Positions 7,807 through 16,765 of a stretch of DNA of 64,000 nt are shown piece after piece. Numbering within the stretch: the first letter of the stretch is position 1; every line of letters begins with the position of its first letter. The notes below the pieces were generated by a model. It was not told where the DNA came from. It made no database searches and saw only the letters and a list, made by a program, of their open reading frames with translations. The translations under genes and the position numbers were made by a program. The DNA comes from Chryseobacterium sp. (GTDB lineage: Bacteria > Bacteroidota > Bacteroidia > Flavobacteriales > Weeksellaceae): contig JAITMC010000026.1 of assembly GCA_031277615.1 (NCBI GenBank), forward strand, positions 186,001 to 250,000, read 5' to 3'.

Positions 7807-9186
7807 ATGCAAGAGACATTAAATTACATCAACGAAAACAAGCAGCGTTTCGTGGATGAATTATTTGAGTTACTGAGAATTCCTTCTATTTCTGCTGATC
7901 CGGCATATAAAGATGATGTACTGAAGTGTGCGGAGGTATGTGCAGCCCACTTGAAGAATGCAGGGGCAGATAACGTGGAAGTATGTGAAACCAAAGGATA
8001 TCCTATTGTTTTCGGAGAAAAAATTTTAGATAAAAACCTTCCAACAGTTTTAGTATATGGGCACTATGACGTACAGCCTGCCGATCCGTTGGAATTATGG
8101 AAGAAACCTCCTTTTGAGCCGTATATTGAGAAAACAGAACTTCATCCTGAAGGAGCCATCTTCGCAAGAGGTTCTGCGGATGATAAAGGCCAGTTCTTCA
8201 TGCACCTGAAAGCTTTTGAAGCCATGATGAAGACCAATACACTTCCTTGTAACGTTAAATTTATTTTAGAGGGCGAAGAAGAAGTAGGATCGGTAAGTCT
8301 TGGTGATTTTGTGAACGAAAACAAGGAAAAATTAGCTTGTGACACTATTCTGATCTCCGATACCCATATTTACAGCAACGAACAGCCAACGGTAACCACC
8401 GGATTAAGAGGGCTGAGCTATGTGGAAGTAGAAGTGGAAGGACCAAACAGAGATCTGCACTCGGGACTTTACGGAGGAGCAGTACCTAATCCCATCCATG
8501 TGCTTTCAAGAATGATCGCTCAGCTGATTGATGAAAACGGTCATATCACCATCGATGGATTCTATGACAATGTTGAAGTGGTTTCCGATGCCGACAGAAC
8601 AGAAATGAACAAGCTGAAGGATAACCCTGAAGAATTCAAAAAATCAATCGGCCTGAATGGAGTGGAGGGCGAAAAAGGATATACTACTTTAGAAAGAACG
8701 TCTATAAGACCTACGCTGGACTGTAACGGAATCTGGGGCGGATACACCGGAGAGGGCGCCAAAACAGTGATTCCTTCCAAAGCGTCGGCTAAAATTTCAA
8801 TGCGTCTGGTTCCTTACCAGACCCCTGAAGAAATTACCGAAAAATTCACGAAACATTTCGAAAAAATAGCTCCGGAAAATGTAAAAGTAAAAGTAACGCC
8901 TCACCATGGAGGAATGCCTTACGTTCTGCCAAGCGATACCAAAGAGTTCTTAGCAGCAAAACAAGCTATGGAAACAGCTTTCGGAAAGGAAGTTCTGCCG
9001 TACAGAAGTGGAGGAAGTATTCCGATTACGGCTATGTTTGAGAAAGTTTTGGGTGCAAAATCAGTACTGATGGGCTTCGGATTGGATTCTGATGCTATTC
9101 ACTCACCTAACGAGCATTACGGATTATTCAATTTCTACAAAGGAATTGAAAGTATTCCTTTGTTCTTTGAGAATTATGCAAAATAA
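7807..9186 (+). CDS. M20 family dipeptidase / metallopeptidase
   Basis: 459 residues, typical for M20 dipeptidases. The metal and catalytic motifs are all visible: GHYDVQP (about residues 81-87, His ligand and Asp), RGSADDKGQ (bridging Asp), LEGEEEVGS (catalytic and ligand Glu pair), SDT, and a late SPNEHYG containing the last His ligand. The dimerisation (lid) domain is present around GPNRDLHSGLYGG. There is no signal peptide, so it acts in the cytoplasm on di- or short peptides. A monocistronic unit: promoter upstream, terminator downstream. Confidence 0.92.
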   Translation: MQETLNYINENKQRFVDELFELLRIPSISADPAYKDDVLKCAEVCAAHLKNAGADNVEVCETKGYPIVFGEKILDKNLPTVLVYGHYDVQPADPLELWKKPPFEPYIEKTELHPEGAIFARGSADDKGQFFMHLKAFEAMMKTNTLPCNVKFILEGEEEVGSVSLGDFVNENKEKLACDTILISDTHIYSNEQPTVTTGLRGLSYVEVEVEGPNRDLHSGLYGGAVPNPIHVLSRMIAQLIDENGHITIDGFYDNVEVVSDADRTEMNKLKDNPEEFKKSIGLNGVEGEKGYTTLERTSIRPTLDCNGIWGGYTGEGAKTVIPSKASAKISMRLVPYQTPEEITEKFTKHFEKIAPENVKVKVTPHHGGMPYVLPSDTKEFLAAKQAMETAFGKEVLPYRSGGSIPITAMFEKVLGAKSVLMGFGLDSDAIHSPNEHYGLFNFYKGIESIPLFFENYAK

Positions 9187-9219
9187 AGTTCATATTTTTA
9201 TAAAATATAGCTAATAATA

Positions 9220-9254
9220 CAAGCGCTCCGATATTGGAGCGCTTTATTTTTTTT
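9220..9254 (+). terminator. Terminator after the M20 peptidase
   Basis: Perfect AAGCGCTCC/GGAGCGCTT stem followed by T-run. The hairpin and its flanks (ATAATACAAGCGCTCCGA) recur almost unchanged at 10253-10290. Confidence 0.88.
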
Positions 9255-9344
9255 CTGACAATTGTATTAATAAAGAAAAATAAACTGGTTAATTTAATAT
9301 TTAATCTTATTTGATGGTTTTTTTGTTATTTTTTTTATTAAAAT

Positions 9345-9373
9345 TTGTTTTTTATTGTGATATGCATAATTTG
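9345..9373 (+). promoter_or_regulatory. Promoter of T9SS adhesin paralogue 1
   Basis: TTG (9345-9347), 19-bp spacer, TAATTTG (9367-9373). The same spacing and boxes stand before the two following paralogues. Confidence 0.65.
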
Positions 9374-9411
9374 GCAGCGAAATGAAATTTAATAATTTAA
9401 AAACAATTTTT

Positions 9412-10221
9412 ATGAAGAAAACATTATTTTCTATAGTATTATTAGGTGCAGTATTGCCGTTGAGTGCACAAACTACGGTGTTTGAAGAAAACTTTAACAA
9501 TGCTATGTATCCTGATTTTCCGGCGGACTGGCAATCTGTTAGTATAAACGGGGGCACTCGTAGATGGGTTCTTGATTACGGCCAGATTTATACGAATATG
9601 GGATTTTCTGGAAAATTAGCTGTACATCCTACCAATCCTCTCTCTGATGTTGTTCTGAAATCTCCCGGTATTTATTTAGAACCCGGAAACACTTATTCGT
9701 TAACATTTTTAGCAGGGGTACTCGACAGGTATCAGACTATAGCAGGAACCAGCCATTATGGAGTTTATGCATTACCGGAAGGAGAAACTTTTACGGGTAC
9801 CGAAACTCCTCTTATTGAAGAAACAATAGCTGTTAGCAATATGGCAGAATCCAAAACAACAGATCTCTCTGCATATAGTGGGCAGGTGATTAATTTATAT
9901 TTCAGGTATTTCAACTCAGGATCGCAGGAAAATATTATGGCTATTGATGATATTGTCATTGTTCAACAGCCTGGACTGGGAACTTCGGAAGTAAGGCGGG
10001 AATCTTCAGTAGGAATTTACCCCAATCCGGCTTCCGATTATGTATACCTGAAATCAACATCTAAAATCACTAATGCTGAAGTATATGATATGGCGGGGCG
10101 TAAGATGAATGTTAAAACAGAGAATGAAAGATTAGATGTAAAAGATCTTCATCCAGGAACCTATATCATCACAACAGAATCCGAAAATAAAAAATCCAGC
10201 CATAAGCTGATTAAAAAGTAA
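9412..10221 (+). CDS. Choice-of-anchor J / cleaved-adhesin-like protein with T9SS type A domain (paralogue 1)
   Basis: About 269 residues. ATG 9412 is chosen because it gives a signal peptide ending ...PLSAQ; an ATG at 9382 lies only 8 bp after the -7 box. The body (FEENFNNAMYPDFPADW, then a beta-sandwich ending in MAIDDIVI) fits the choice-of-anchor J / cleaved adhesin fold. The C-terminus has IYPNPASDYVYL, VYDMAGRKM and GTYIITTES, a T9SS type A sorting domain. It is followed by two paralogues with the same architecture, each with its own promoter. Probably a surface or secreted carbohydrate- or protein-binding factor; the ligand is unknown. Confidence 0.88.
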   Translation: MKKTLFSIVLLGAVLPLSAQTTVFEENFNNAMYPDFPADWQSVSINGGTRRWVLDYGQIYTNMGFSGKLAVHPTNPLSDVVLKSPGIYLEPGNTYSLTFLAGVLDRYQTIAGTSHYGVYALPEGETFTGTETPLIEETIAVSNMAESKTTDLSAYSGQVINLYFRYFNSGSQENIMAIDDIVIVQQPGLGTSEVRRESSVGIYPNPASDYVYLKSTSKITNAEVYDMAGRKMNVKTENERLDVKDLHPGTYIITTESENKKSSHKLIKK

Positions 10222-10259
10222 ATTTTTCAAATCAATTTTTTTAAATTAGCTCAATAATA

Positions 10260-10293
10260 CAAGCGCTCCGACATCGGAGCGCTTTATTGTTTT
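10260..10293 (+). terminator. Terminator after adhesin paralogue 1
   Basis: AAGCGCTCCGA/TCGGAGCGCTT perfect stem with T-rich tail; near copy of the terminator at 9220. Confidence 0.88.
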
Positions 10294-10385
10294 CATAATA
10301 ACTGTTTGAATTATGAAAAATAAACTATTTAATAGTGGTTTTTATTTCAGTTAGGAGTATTTTATTGTTTTTGTTTTATTAAAAT

Positions 10386-10414
10386 TTGATTTTTATTGAG
10401 ATGTGCATAATTTG
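10386..10414 (+). promoter_or_regulatory. Promoter of T9SS adhesin paralogue 2
   Basis: TTG (10386-10388), 19-bp spacer, TAATTTG (10408-10414). Confidence 0.65.
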
Positions 10415-10452
10415 GATGTGGAATTAAGCTTATCCATTTAAAAAAAAATCTT

Positions 10453-11283
10453 ATGAAGAATACATTATTTTTTTTATTCATGCTGAGTGCTCAAGTGCAA
10501 CTCAACGCACAAACAGTTATTTTTGAAGAAACATTTGATCAGATAGGAGATGACCAGTTACCTACAGGATGGGTATCGGAGGACCGGGACGGAGAAGGAA
10601 GTAGATGGCTGGTTGTTGATAATATGCCTAATATGGGGGCAGGAATGACGGGTAACTTTATTGCTACCGCATCAATAAACCCTTCCGGAGACCATCTTCT
10701 GATCACACCGGATATCAATTTGTTACCAAATAATTCCTATTCACTCACCTATCAAATAGGAATAATAGGTATGACGCCCGATGCGCCGTATCCATCAGAA
10801 AATCATTTTGCACTCTATATTCTACCAGCAGCAGATTTGTTTACCGGACTAGAGACTCCAATTCTTGAGGAAACAGTTAATAGTAGTGTTGCCAGTACTA
10901 ATGTACATTTAAGAACTGTTGATTTATCAGCGTATGCAGCCCAAAATGTTAAAATTTATTTTAGACAATTTAACGGACCTTCATCATATGGAAGTCTTTT
11001 AATGCTGGATACCGTTAAAATTACCGGACAGACGGCCCTTGCTACTTCAGAAATAAATCAGGAGCCTGTAATAGGTATTTATCCCAATCCGGCTTCAGAT
11101 TATGTGCATTTAAAGTCAAAATCCAAAATAACCAAAGCAGAAGTATACGATATGGCGGGACGCAAGTTGAATGTAAAGCTTGATCATGAAAGATTAGATG
11201 TAAAAGATCTTCAGCCGGGTACTTATATCATCGCAACTGAATCTGAAAATAAAAAATCCACTCATAAATTGATTAAAAAGTAA
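10453..11283 (+). CDS. Choice-of-anchor J-like protein with T9SS type A domain (paralogue 2)
   Basis: 276 residues. Signal peptide ending ...QLNAQ, then VIFEETFDQ at the start of the beta-sandwich and MLDTVKITGQ at its end. The T9SS sorting domain starts near IYPNPASDYVHL. Closer to paralogue 3 than to paralogue 1: both share YFRQFNGPSSYGSLLMLD and the EETVNSS region. Extracellular by T9SS; ligand unknown. Only a weak hairpin (AGTGT/ACACT, about 11321-11335) follows, at the position where paralogue 1 has a strong terminator, so the terminator appears to have decayed. Confidence 0.88.
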   Translation: MKNTLFFLFMLSAQVQLNAQTVIFEETFDQIGDDQLPTGWVSEDRDGEGSRWLVVDNMPNMGAGMTGNFIATASINPSGDHLLITPDINLLPNNSYSLTYQIGIIGMTPDAPYPSENHFALYILPAADLFTGLETPILEETVNSSVASTNVHLRTVDLSAYAAQNVKIYFRQFNGPSSYGSLLMLDTVKITGQTALATSEINQEPVIGIYPNPASDYVHLKSKSKITKAEVYDMAGRKLNVKLDHERLDVKDLQPGTYIIATESENKKSTHKLIKK

Positions 11284-11448
11284 ATTTATTTAATCGATTT
11301 TGAAAAAATAAGTGCAATAATAAAGTGTTTAGACACTAAAGACATATATTATTTTTCATTAAAATGGCGTTAATGACGAAAAATAAACCATATAATTCAA
11401 AATTTGTATTCAATTTTAGGTATTCAGGCTTTTTTATTTGATTAAAAT

Positions 11449-11477
11449 TTGTTTTTGTTTGTAATGCGTGTAATTTG
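11449..11477 (+). promoter_or_regulatory. Promoter of T9SS adhesin paralogue 3
   Basis: TTG (11449-11451), 19-bp spacer, TAATTTG (11471-11477). Confidence 0.65.
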
Positions 11478-11515
11478 GCGGCCGAATTAAAAACAATGAA
11501 AATTTAAAAAAGTCT

Positions 11516-12337
11516 ATGAAGAAAACATTATTTTTTTTAGCCATGTTGAGTGCTTCATTACAGTTTAATGCCCAAACGGTTATTTTTGAAGAAACATTCG
11601 AATCAACGGAAGAAGGATTTCTGCCTGATGGATGGGTAGCTGCTGACAGGGATGAACAGGACGGAGCCAGATGGCTGGTTAGGGATATACCTGGTATGGG
11701 AGCAGGAATGACCGAAAAATTTGTAGCGGTCGGATCAATGAGTGCTGTTGGTGATCATCTTTTGATACTACCAGAACTCAATCTCTCACAGGGGAGTGCT
11801 TATTCTCTGACCTATCAGATAGGGATAAGAGGGGGAACATCCAATGCACCGGATCCGGCAGAAAATCACTATGCTCTTTATGTATTGCCTGCAACAGCTA
11901 CATTTACCGGACAGGAAACTCCAATATTGGAAGAAACAGTCAATAGCAGCAGCAATGTGCATTTAAGAACGGTTAACCTGTCAGCTTATGCATCTCAAGA
12001 TGTTAAAATCTATTTTAGACAATTTAACGGGCCTTCGTCATATGGCAGCCTTTTAATGCTTGATGATGTTCAAATCATGGAACAGGCAGTTCTTGGAACT
12101 TCAGAGGTGAAGAAGGAATCTACTGTCGGAATTTATCCAAATCCGGCTTCCGATTACGTATATCTGAAATCAAAATCAAAAATCACCCATGCTGAAGTGT
12201 ATGATATAACCGGACGCAAGATAAATGTTAGGGTTGAGAACGAAAGACTAGATGTAAGAGATCTTCAGCCGGGTACCTATATCATCACAACAGAATCCGA
12301 AAACAAAAAATCCAGCCATAAGCTGATTAAAAAGTAA
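11516..12337 (+). CDS. Choice-of-anchor J-like protein with T9SS type A domain (paralogue 3)
   Basis: 273 residues with the same order of parts as its two upstream paralogues: signal peptide (...QFNAQ), VIFEETFES beta-sandwich ending MLDDVQIM, and a T9SS sorting domain (IYPNPASDYVYLKS ... KLIKK). The sorting domain is closest to paralogue 1 while the sandwich is closest to paralogue 2, which suggests recombination among the three. A GC-rich terminator follows. Secreted; function unknown beyond the fold family. Confidence 0.88.
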   Translation: MKKTLFFLAMLSASLQFNAQTVIFEETFESTEEGFLPDGWVAADRDEQDGARWLVRDIPGMGAGMTEKFVAVGSMSAVGDHLLILPELNLSQGSAYSLTYQIGIRGGTSNAPDPAENHYALYVLPATATFTGQETPILEETVNSSSNVHLRTVNLSAYASQDVKIYFRQFNGPSSYGSLLMLDDVQIMEQAVLGTSEVKKESTVGIYPNPASDYVYLKSKSKITHAEVYDITGRKINVRVENERLDVRDLQPGTYIITTESENKKSSHKLIKK

Positions 12338-12357
12338 AATATTTATTTAATAGTTTA

Positions 12358-12386
12358 GAAACGCTCTTATCCGGAGCGTTTTTTAT
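12358..12386 (+). terminator. Terminator after adhesin paralogue 3
   Basis: AACGCTC / GAGCGTT stem followed by TTTTTT. Confidence 0.8.
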
Positions 12387-12491
12387 TTTTGGGGCTTTAA
12401 ATTAATCACAATAAACGGATTTATACTTGATGAATGATATTTTTTTTACCCTTTGATGTTTTTATTTTTAATACTGACTAAAAAAACGGCT

Positions 12492-13406
12492 ATGAAAAAA
12501 ATCTACCCCATTACACTGTGTTTGTTTTCAGCACTTTCTTTCGCTCAGCAGCGGATTTCTTTTGAAAACGCAGAGGGTTTCTATGTAGGAAGTATTCAGG
12601 CGCAGGGAGCCTGGATCAGTACCCCTACCGGAGATGATCCTCCCAATGTGCTCAATCAGATGATTTGTGCGGATGAAGCAACAGACGGGTATCATTCTCT
12701 CAAAATCGTAAAGGAAAATACATATGGAACTCAGTCGGTTCCGATAATCGGAGCTTTCAATAATGTTCAGATCATGCTTCCTTCCACCGCGTTTTCCGTT
12801 TCCTTTGATATCAATATGTCTCAGCTTAACGGATCCATATTTGGCTTTCAGGCGATGAAGAGTGCCGAAGAAAAGTTTATCGTCCGTGTGGATTTTGATC
12901 ATTCCGGAAGCGTAAAAATTTTAAATTCGCCCTCATCTTCAGAGATGGTTACTTCTTCCGGTTCCTGGCAACCGAACACCTGGCACAGATTCACGGTAGC
13001 AGGTTCTTCTGCAAACCTGAAATATTATCTTGATGATGTTCTTATCTACACAGGGCCTGCGGCAGAATCTCTCAATATTGATCAGCTACGGTTTGTACAT
13101 GATAATGCGGAAGGGTCGGCCTATATAGATAATATTCAGGTAAATAATGAAACTGAACTGTTATCTTCAAAAGATATTGCTATTCCTCAAAAAATAAAAA
13201 TATATCCTAATCCAGCGTCTGATGTTATTCATATTGATCCATCCTATGATTTGAAGGGCATCAGTATCTATGATATGTCCGGTAATAAATATCAGGTTAA
13301 GGCAGAAAATGGAATTGTGAATATAAAAAATCTTCCTGCAGGAATCTATCTGATTCATATTTTAACAAAAGAGAGAAATTTTACCGAAAAATTCACAAAG
13401 AAGTGA
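12492..13406 (+). CDS. Secreted protein with lectin/LamG-like region and T9SS type A domain
   Basis: About 304 residues from ATG 12492, which places a signal peptide (MKKIYPITLCLFSALSFAQ) at the N-terminus; upstream in-frame ATGs would precede it with a non-signal extension. The middle resembles a concanavalin-like sandwich (NTWHRFTVAGSSANLKYYLDD, then AYIDNIQV). The C-terminal ~75 residues (IYPNPASDVIHIDPS ... FTEKFTKK) are a T9SS sorting domain of a different subgroup from the three adhesins upstream. Extracellular; ligand unknown. It is followed by a 266-bp AT-rich gap in which no gene is seen. Confidence 0.85.
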   Translation: MKKIYPITLCLFSALSFAQQRISFENAEGFYVGSIQAQGAWISTPTGDDPPNVLNQMICADEATDGYHSLKIVKENTYGTQSVPIIGAFNNVQIMLPSTAFSVSFDINMSQLNGSIFGFQAMKSAEEKFIVRVDFDHSGSVKILNSPSSSEMVTSSGSWQPNTWHRFTVAGSSANLKYYLDDVLIYTGPAAESLNIDQLRFVHDNAEGSAYIDNIQVNNETELLSSKDIAIPQKIKIYPNPASDVIHIDPSYDLKGISIYDMSGNKYQVKAENGIVNIKNLPAGIYLIHILTKERNFTEKFTKK

Positions 13407-13672
13407 TCAGTATTTGACTGATTATTAATACACTTTGGAATTAGTTTATTTTTTTAAATTTTAATTAATTATTGGTTAAAACATTTGCTTTTGAAATTAT
13501 TTTCAGTTAAAATATTTTTACTTTACATTTTTAATAAAAATAATAAATGATAAAATATTTATTATTTCCGTTAAAATGCTTATTTTAATTTATTTTTTTA
13601 ACTAAATATCTTTTTTATATTGTATTTAAGTGTTACTTTTACCATTAAATAAAAAATATTAAAAAGAAAGTT

Positions 13673-14494
13673 ATGATTAAATCTTTATTTATTTTGGGAT
13701 TAATGGGAGCATCAGTTTCTCTCAACTTAGCAAAGGCACAAACAGTAGTATTTCAAGAAACTTTTGATACTGCTGCGGGATGGACAGTCGTGGACAGAGA
13801 TGGTGACGACGAAAATTGGGGATTGTATGCACCTGCTGCAATTATTGATTCATGGGGATTTTCAGGAACAGTAGCGGGTTCGAAATCATGGGATGGAGAG
13901 CTGGGGCCATTGAGTCCTGATAATTTGTTGGTTTCACCTGCAATAACACTTCCTGCTACAGGAAATCTTTCATTGACTTTCCAGGTAGGATCAAGTGATA
14001 ATGTATATTTTGCAGAACATTATGGGGTATATATTTTACCAAGTACAGCAACATCATTTACCGGGAGTGAAACGGCTTTGTTAGCAGAAACATTAACGGC
14101 AGGAAGGGCTGCACAGAACAAAACGGTTACAATACCTAGTAGCTTTGCAGGGCAAAGTGTAAAGTTATATTTCAGACATTTTAATACAACAGATAAGAAT
14201 ATGTTGATATTGGATAATGTTAAAATTACACAAACAGGAACATTAGCAACCTCCGAGACCGACAACAAAAAGAACTCATTAATCGCTATCGGACCCAATC
14301 CAACAGCTGATTATTTGAATATCCTTACAGATCAGAAAATCACTAATCTTGAAATCTATGATATGAGCGGAAGAAAAGTGAATGTTCAACTTGATGGAAA
14401 CAAAGTAAATGTAAAGCATCTTAATGCAGGCAGCTATGTTGTGAGCTTTGAAACCAAAAACGGTAAAACCACTGAAAAATTTATCAAAAAATAA
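13673..14494 (+). CDS. Choice-of-anchor J-like protein with T9SS type A domain
   Basis: 273 residues: signal peptide ending LAKAQ, VVFQETFDTAAGWTVVDRDG at the start of the beta-sandwich, MLILDNVKITQ at its end, then a linker and a T9SS sorting domain (IGPNPTADYLNIL ... TTEKFIKK). Related to the adhesin trio but diverged. Its sorting domain is nearly identical in DNA to that of the next gene, although the N-terminal parts of the two are unrelated. A terminator follows. Predicted extracellular; role unknown. Confidence 0.87.
   Translation: MIKSLFILGLMGASVSLNLAKAQTVVFQETFDTAAGWTVVDRDGDDENWGLYAPAAIIDSWGFSGTVAGSKSWDGELGPLSPDNLLVSPAITLPATGNLSLTFQVGSSDNVYFAEHYGVYILPSTATSFTGSETALLAETLTAGRAAQNKTVTIPSSFAGQSVKLYFRHFNTTDKNMLILDNVKITQTGTLATSETDNKKNSLIAIGPNPTADYLNILTDQKITNLEIYDMSGRKVNVQLDGNKVNVKHLNAGSYVVSFETKNGKTTEKFIKK
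14285..14382 (+). repeat. 98-bp exact repeat in sorting domain, copy 1
   Basis: Identical base for base to 15575-15672 in the next gene, and part of a longer near-identical block covering the T9SS sorting domain. Confidence 0.9.
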
Positions 14495-14518
14495 TCTGAT
14501 AAACTTTTAGAATATACT

Positions 14519-14547
14519 GAAACGCTCCATTGGGAGCGTTTTTTTGT
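14519..14547 (+). terminator. Terminator
   Basis: AACGCTCC / GGAGCGTT perfect stem with 4-nt loop and seven T. Confidence 0.88.
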
Positions 14548-14767
14548 TGTTACGAATTTAAAAAACAAGGAGATTAGCTGGTATATTGTTGAAAAATATA
14601 CTTGCTTGTGTTAAAAAAACCAATAAAAAAAGAGGGTTTTAATTATTTTTTTATTAAGGTATGTATATTATTATTCTTTTTTTTGCCCTTTTTTTAAATT
14701 CTATTATTTAAAATTGGAATTCATTTTTAAGGTTTTTATTTTTCAGATAGAAATAAATAAAAATCTT

Positions 14768-15784
14768 ATGACAAAAAAACTATTTTTTACAATTTTTTTG
14801 ATTGCTGCACTTTCAGCTTCAGCTCAGGTGCTGAACTCTGAAAATTACAACGCTTATACTATAGGAAATGTAAGTAGCACAATAACGGCTTCTCCTTCAA
14901 ATCCAATTTTGGGTCAGGGAGGAATGTATGTTCTTGGTGGGACTGTTGCAAACTATCAAATTGTAGCAGGAGATGCTGCTCATGGTAATTATCTTCAGGT
15001 AACCGGAGCTAGCGATACCTCTTCGTATCGTTACGTATTAAAGAATGGCTTGGCTGCTGCATGGGCTGGCAGAACTTCAGGAAATAACATCGTAAAAGGA
15101 TGGGCGGAGATCTTTACAGGTACAGCAACTAATCAGCACTTATCCGGATTTGAAATTTTAAATTCTAATTATTTACCGATTGCTGGAGTTTATTATGATT
15201 CTCAAGCCAGAATATTTAAGGGAGCAGCAAAACTTACAATAAACGCTCAGCAAGGTTCATATATTATTACGTTTGGAAGTGTCACTACTCAATATCAGGC
15301 TAACACCTGGGTTAAGGTAGGATGTACTTATAATAAAACTACCGGTGAAATGTTCTTTAAAATTGGGAATGTAACACTTGGTCCCTTAAGTGTAACGGGA
15401 GCAACAATGGTGCCTGGTTCTGATCCTGTTTATCAGGCTGTAGTAAGTACATTTGGTGGCGGTAATACCAATAGCGGGCCTACAACTTTTGGAATTGATA
15501 ATTACCGGATTGAAGCCTCCAATAATACAACATTGGGGACCTCGGAGGTTGAAAATAAAAAAAGTTCAATTATTGCTATCGGACCCAATCCAACAGCTGA
15601 TTATTTGAATATCCTTACAGATCAGAAAATCACTAATCTTGAAATCTATGATATGAGCGGAAGAAAAGTGAACGTTCAACTTGATGGAAACAAAGTAGAT
15701 GTAAAGCATCTTAATACAGGCAGCTACATTGTGAGCTTTGAAACCCCAAACGGTAAAACTACCGAAAAATTCATCAAAAAATAA
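14768..15784 (+). CDS. Secreted protein with T9SS type A sorting domain
   Basis: About 338 residues from ATG 14768 (signal MTKKLFFTIFLIAALSASAQ); the frame is open 18 codons upstream but that part is not signal-like. The body (NSENYNAYTIGNVSSTIT ... FGIDNYRIEAS) looks like a beta-rich, concanavalin-type sandwich with a KVGCTYNKTTGEMFFKIG segment typical of such folds; no enzyme motif is seen. The C-terminal T9SS sorting domain shares a 98-bp exact DNA match with the previous gene. Predicted extracellular; function unknown. Confidence 0.85.
   Translation: MTKKLFFTIFLIAALSASAQVLNSENYNAYTIGNVSSTITASPSNPILGQGGMYVLGGTVANYQIVAGDAAHGNYLQVTGASDTSSYRYVLKNGLAAAWAGRTSGNNIVKGWAEIFTGTATNQHLSGFEILNSNYLPIAGVYYDSQARIFKGAAKLTINAQQGSYIITFGSVTTQYQANTWVKVGCTYNKTTGEMFFKIGNVTLGPLSVTGATMVPGSDPVYQAVVSTFGGGNTNSGPTTFGIDNYRIEASNNTTLGTSEVENKKSSIIAIGPNPTADYLNILTDQKITNLEIYDMSGRKVNVQLDGNKVDVKHLNTGSYIVSFETPNGKTTEKFIKK
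15575..15672 (+). repeat. 98-bp exact repeat in sorting domain, copy 2
   Basis: Identical to 14285-14382; points to recent duplication or gene conversion of the sorting domain. Confidence 0.9.
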
Positions 15785-15806
15785 CCTGACAAATCTTAGG
15801 CTATAG

Positions 15807-15835
15807 AAAACGTTCCAATTGGAGCGTTTTTGTTA
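15807..15835 (+). terminator. Terminator
   Basis: AAAACGTTCC / GGAGCGTTTT stem (one T-G wobble) with AATT loop and T-run. Confidence 0.82.
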
Positions 15836-15861
15836 TTTTAGAGCATTAAAATTTTAAGAGT

Positions 15862-16569
15862 ATGACAGAAAATAAAGTAGCCTATATAACCGGAGGAACC
15901 AAAGGAATCGGTTTCGGAATTGCCAGGATATTATTGGAAAACGGGATTTCTGTAGCGTTTTCGGGGCGTAAAAGAGATGATGTGGAGAAAGCTGAGCAGG
16001 AACTTAAACAGTATTCGGAAAACGTTCTTGGAATTGTTTCTGATGTAAGAAGCCTTGAAAGTGAAGAAGAAGCCGTAAAATATACAATAGAAAAGTTCGG
16101 AAAACTGGATTTTGTGATTGCGAATGCAGGATTAGGTATATTTAAGCCTGTAGATGAGCTAAGCACAGAAGAGTGGAATGATATGATCGAAACCAATCTG
16201 ACCGGCGTTTTTTATACGTTAAAAGCTTCTGTGAATGAGCTCAAAAAGACAGAAGGATACTATATTACCATTTCAAGTCTGGCAGGAGCCAATTTCTTTG
16301 AAAACGGAACTGGCTACAACGCCTCAAAATTTGGGGTGGTAGGCTTTACCCAGGCTGCCATGATCGATCTCAGAAAATATAATATCAAATCTACAGTGAT
16401 TATGCCGGGATCTGTAGCCACGAATTTCAACGGAAATGTCCCTTCAGAAAAAGACAGCTGGAAGATTCAGCCCGAAGATATGGGAAATCTGGTGCTGGAT
16501 ATTTTAAAAATGAATCCAAGGGTTCTGCCAAGTAAAATAGAGTTCAGGGCAACGCAGCCGGGCAGGTAA
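15862..16569 (+). CDS. SDR family NAD(P)-dependent oxidoreductase
   Basis: 235 residues, classical short-chain dehydrogenase size. The cofactor motif TGGTKGIGFGIA is near residues 10-21, NAG (NAGLGIF) is near 90, the catalytic Ser is in ISSLAG, and the catalytic YNASK (Tyr/Lys) is near 153-157. An arginine after the second strand (SGRKRDD) favours NADP. The substrate cannot be inferred. Cytoplasmic, probably monocistronic; the next operon begins after 196 bp that contain a perfect palindrome. Confidence 0.9.
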   Translation: MTENKVAYITGGTKGIGFGIARILLENGISVAFSGRKRDDVEKAEQELKQYSENVLGIVSDVRSLESEEEAVKYTIEKFGKLDFVIANAGLGIFKPVDELSTEEWNDMIETNLTGVFYTLKASVNELKKTEGYYITISSLAGANFFENGTGYNASKFGVVGFTQAAMIDLRKYNIKSTVIMPGSVATNFNGNVPSEKDSWKIQPEDMGNLVLDILKMNPRVLPSKIEFRATQPGR

Positions 16570-16603
16570 ATACATTTAATGTATTGAATAATAATTTGAT
16601 AAG

Positions 16604-16621
16604 TATTATGCATGCATAATA
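16604..16621. promoter_or_regulatory. 18-bp perfect palindrome, candidate operator upstream of etfBA
   Basis: TATTATGCATGCATAATA reads the same on both strands. It lies 145 bp before the etfB ATG and 12 bp before a possible -7 element (TATATTAG, 16633-16640), a placement that suits a dimeric repressor or activator site. Confidence 0.5.
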
Positions 16622-16765
16622 TATTTTTTATTTATATTAGCAAAAATTAATTGCGATAAAATCTCTGCATAAATCCTGTGGGTTTTATACGGAAATGAAC
16701 AGAATAAAATGTACCATGAAACCGAAAGGTTTACCTATGATCAATAAAAACAATAAGAACAACAT

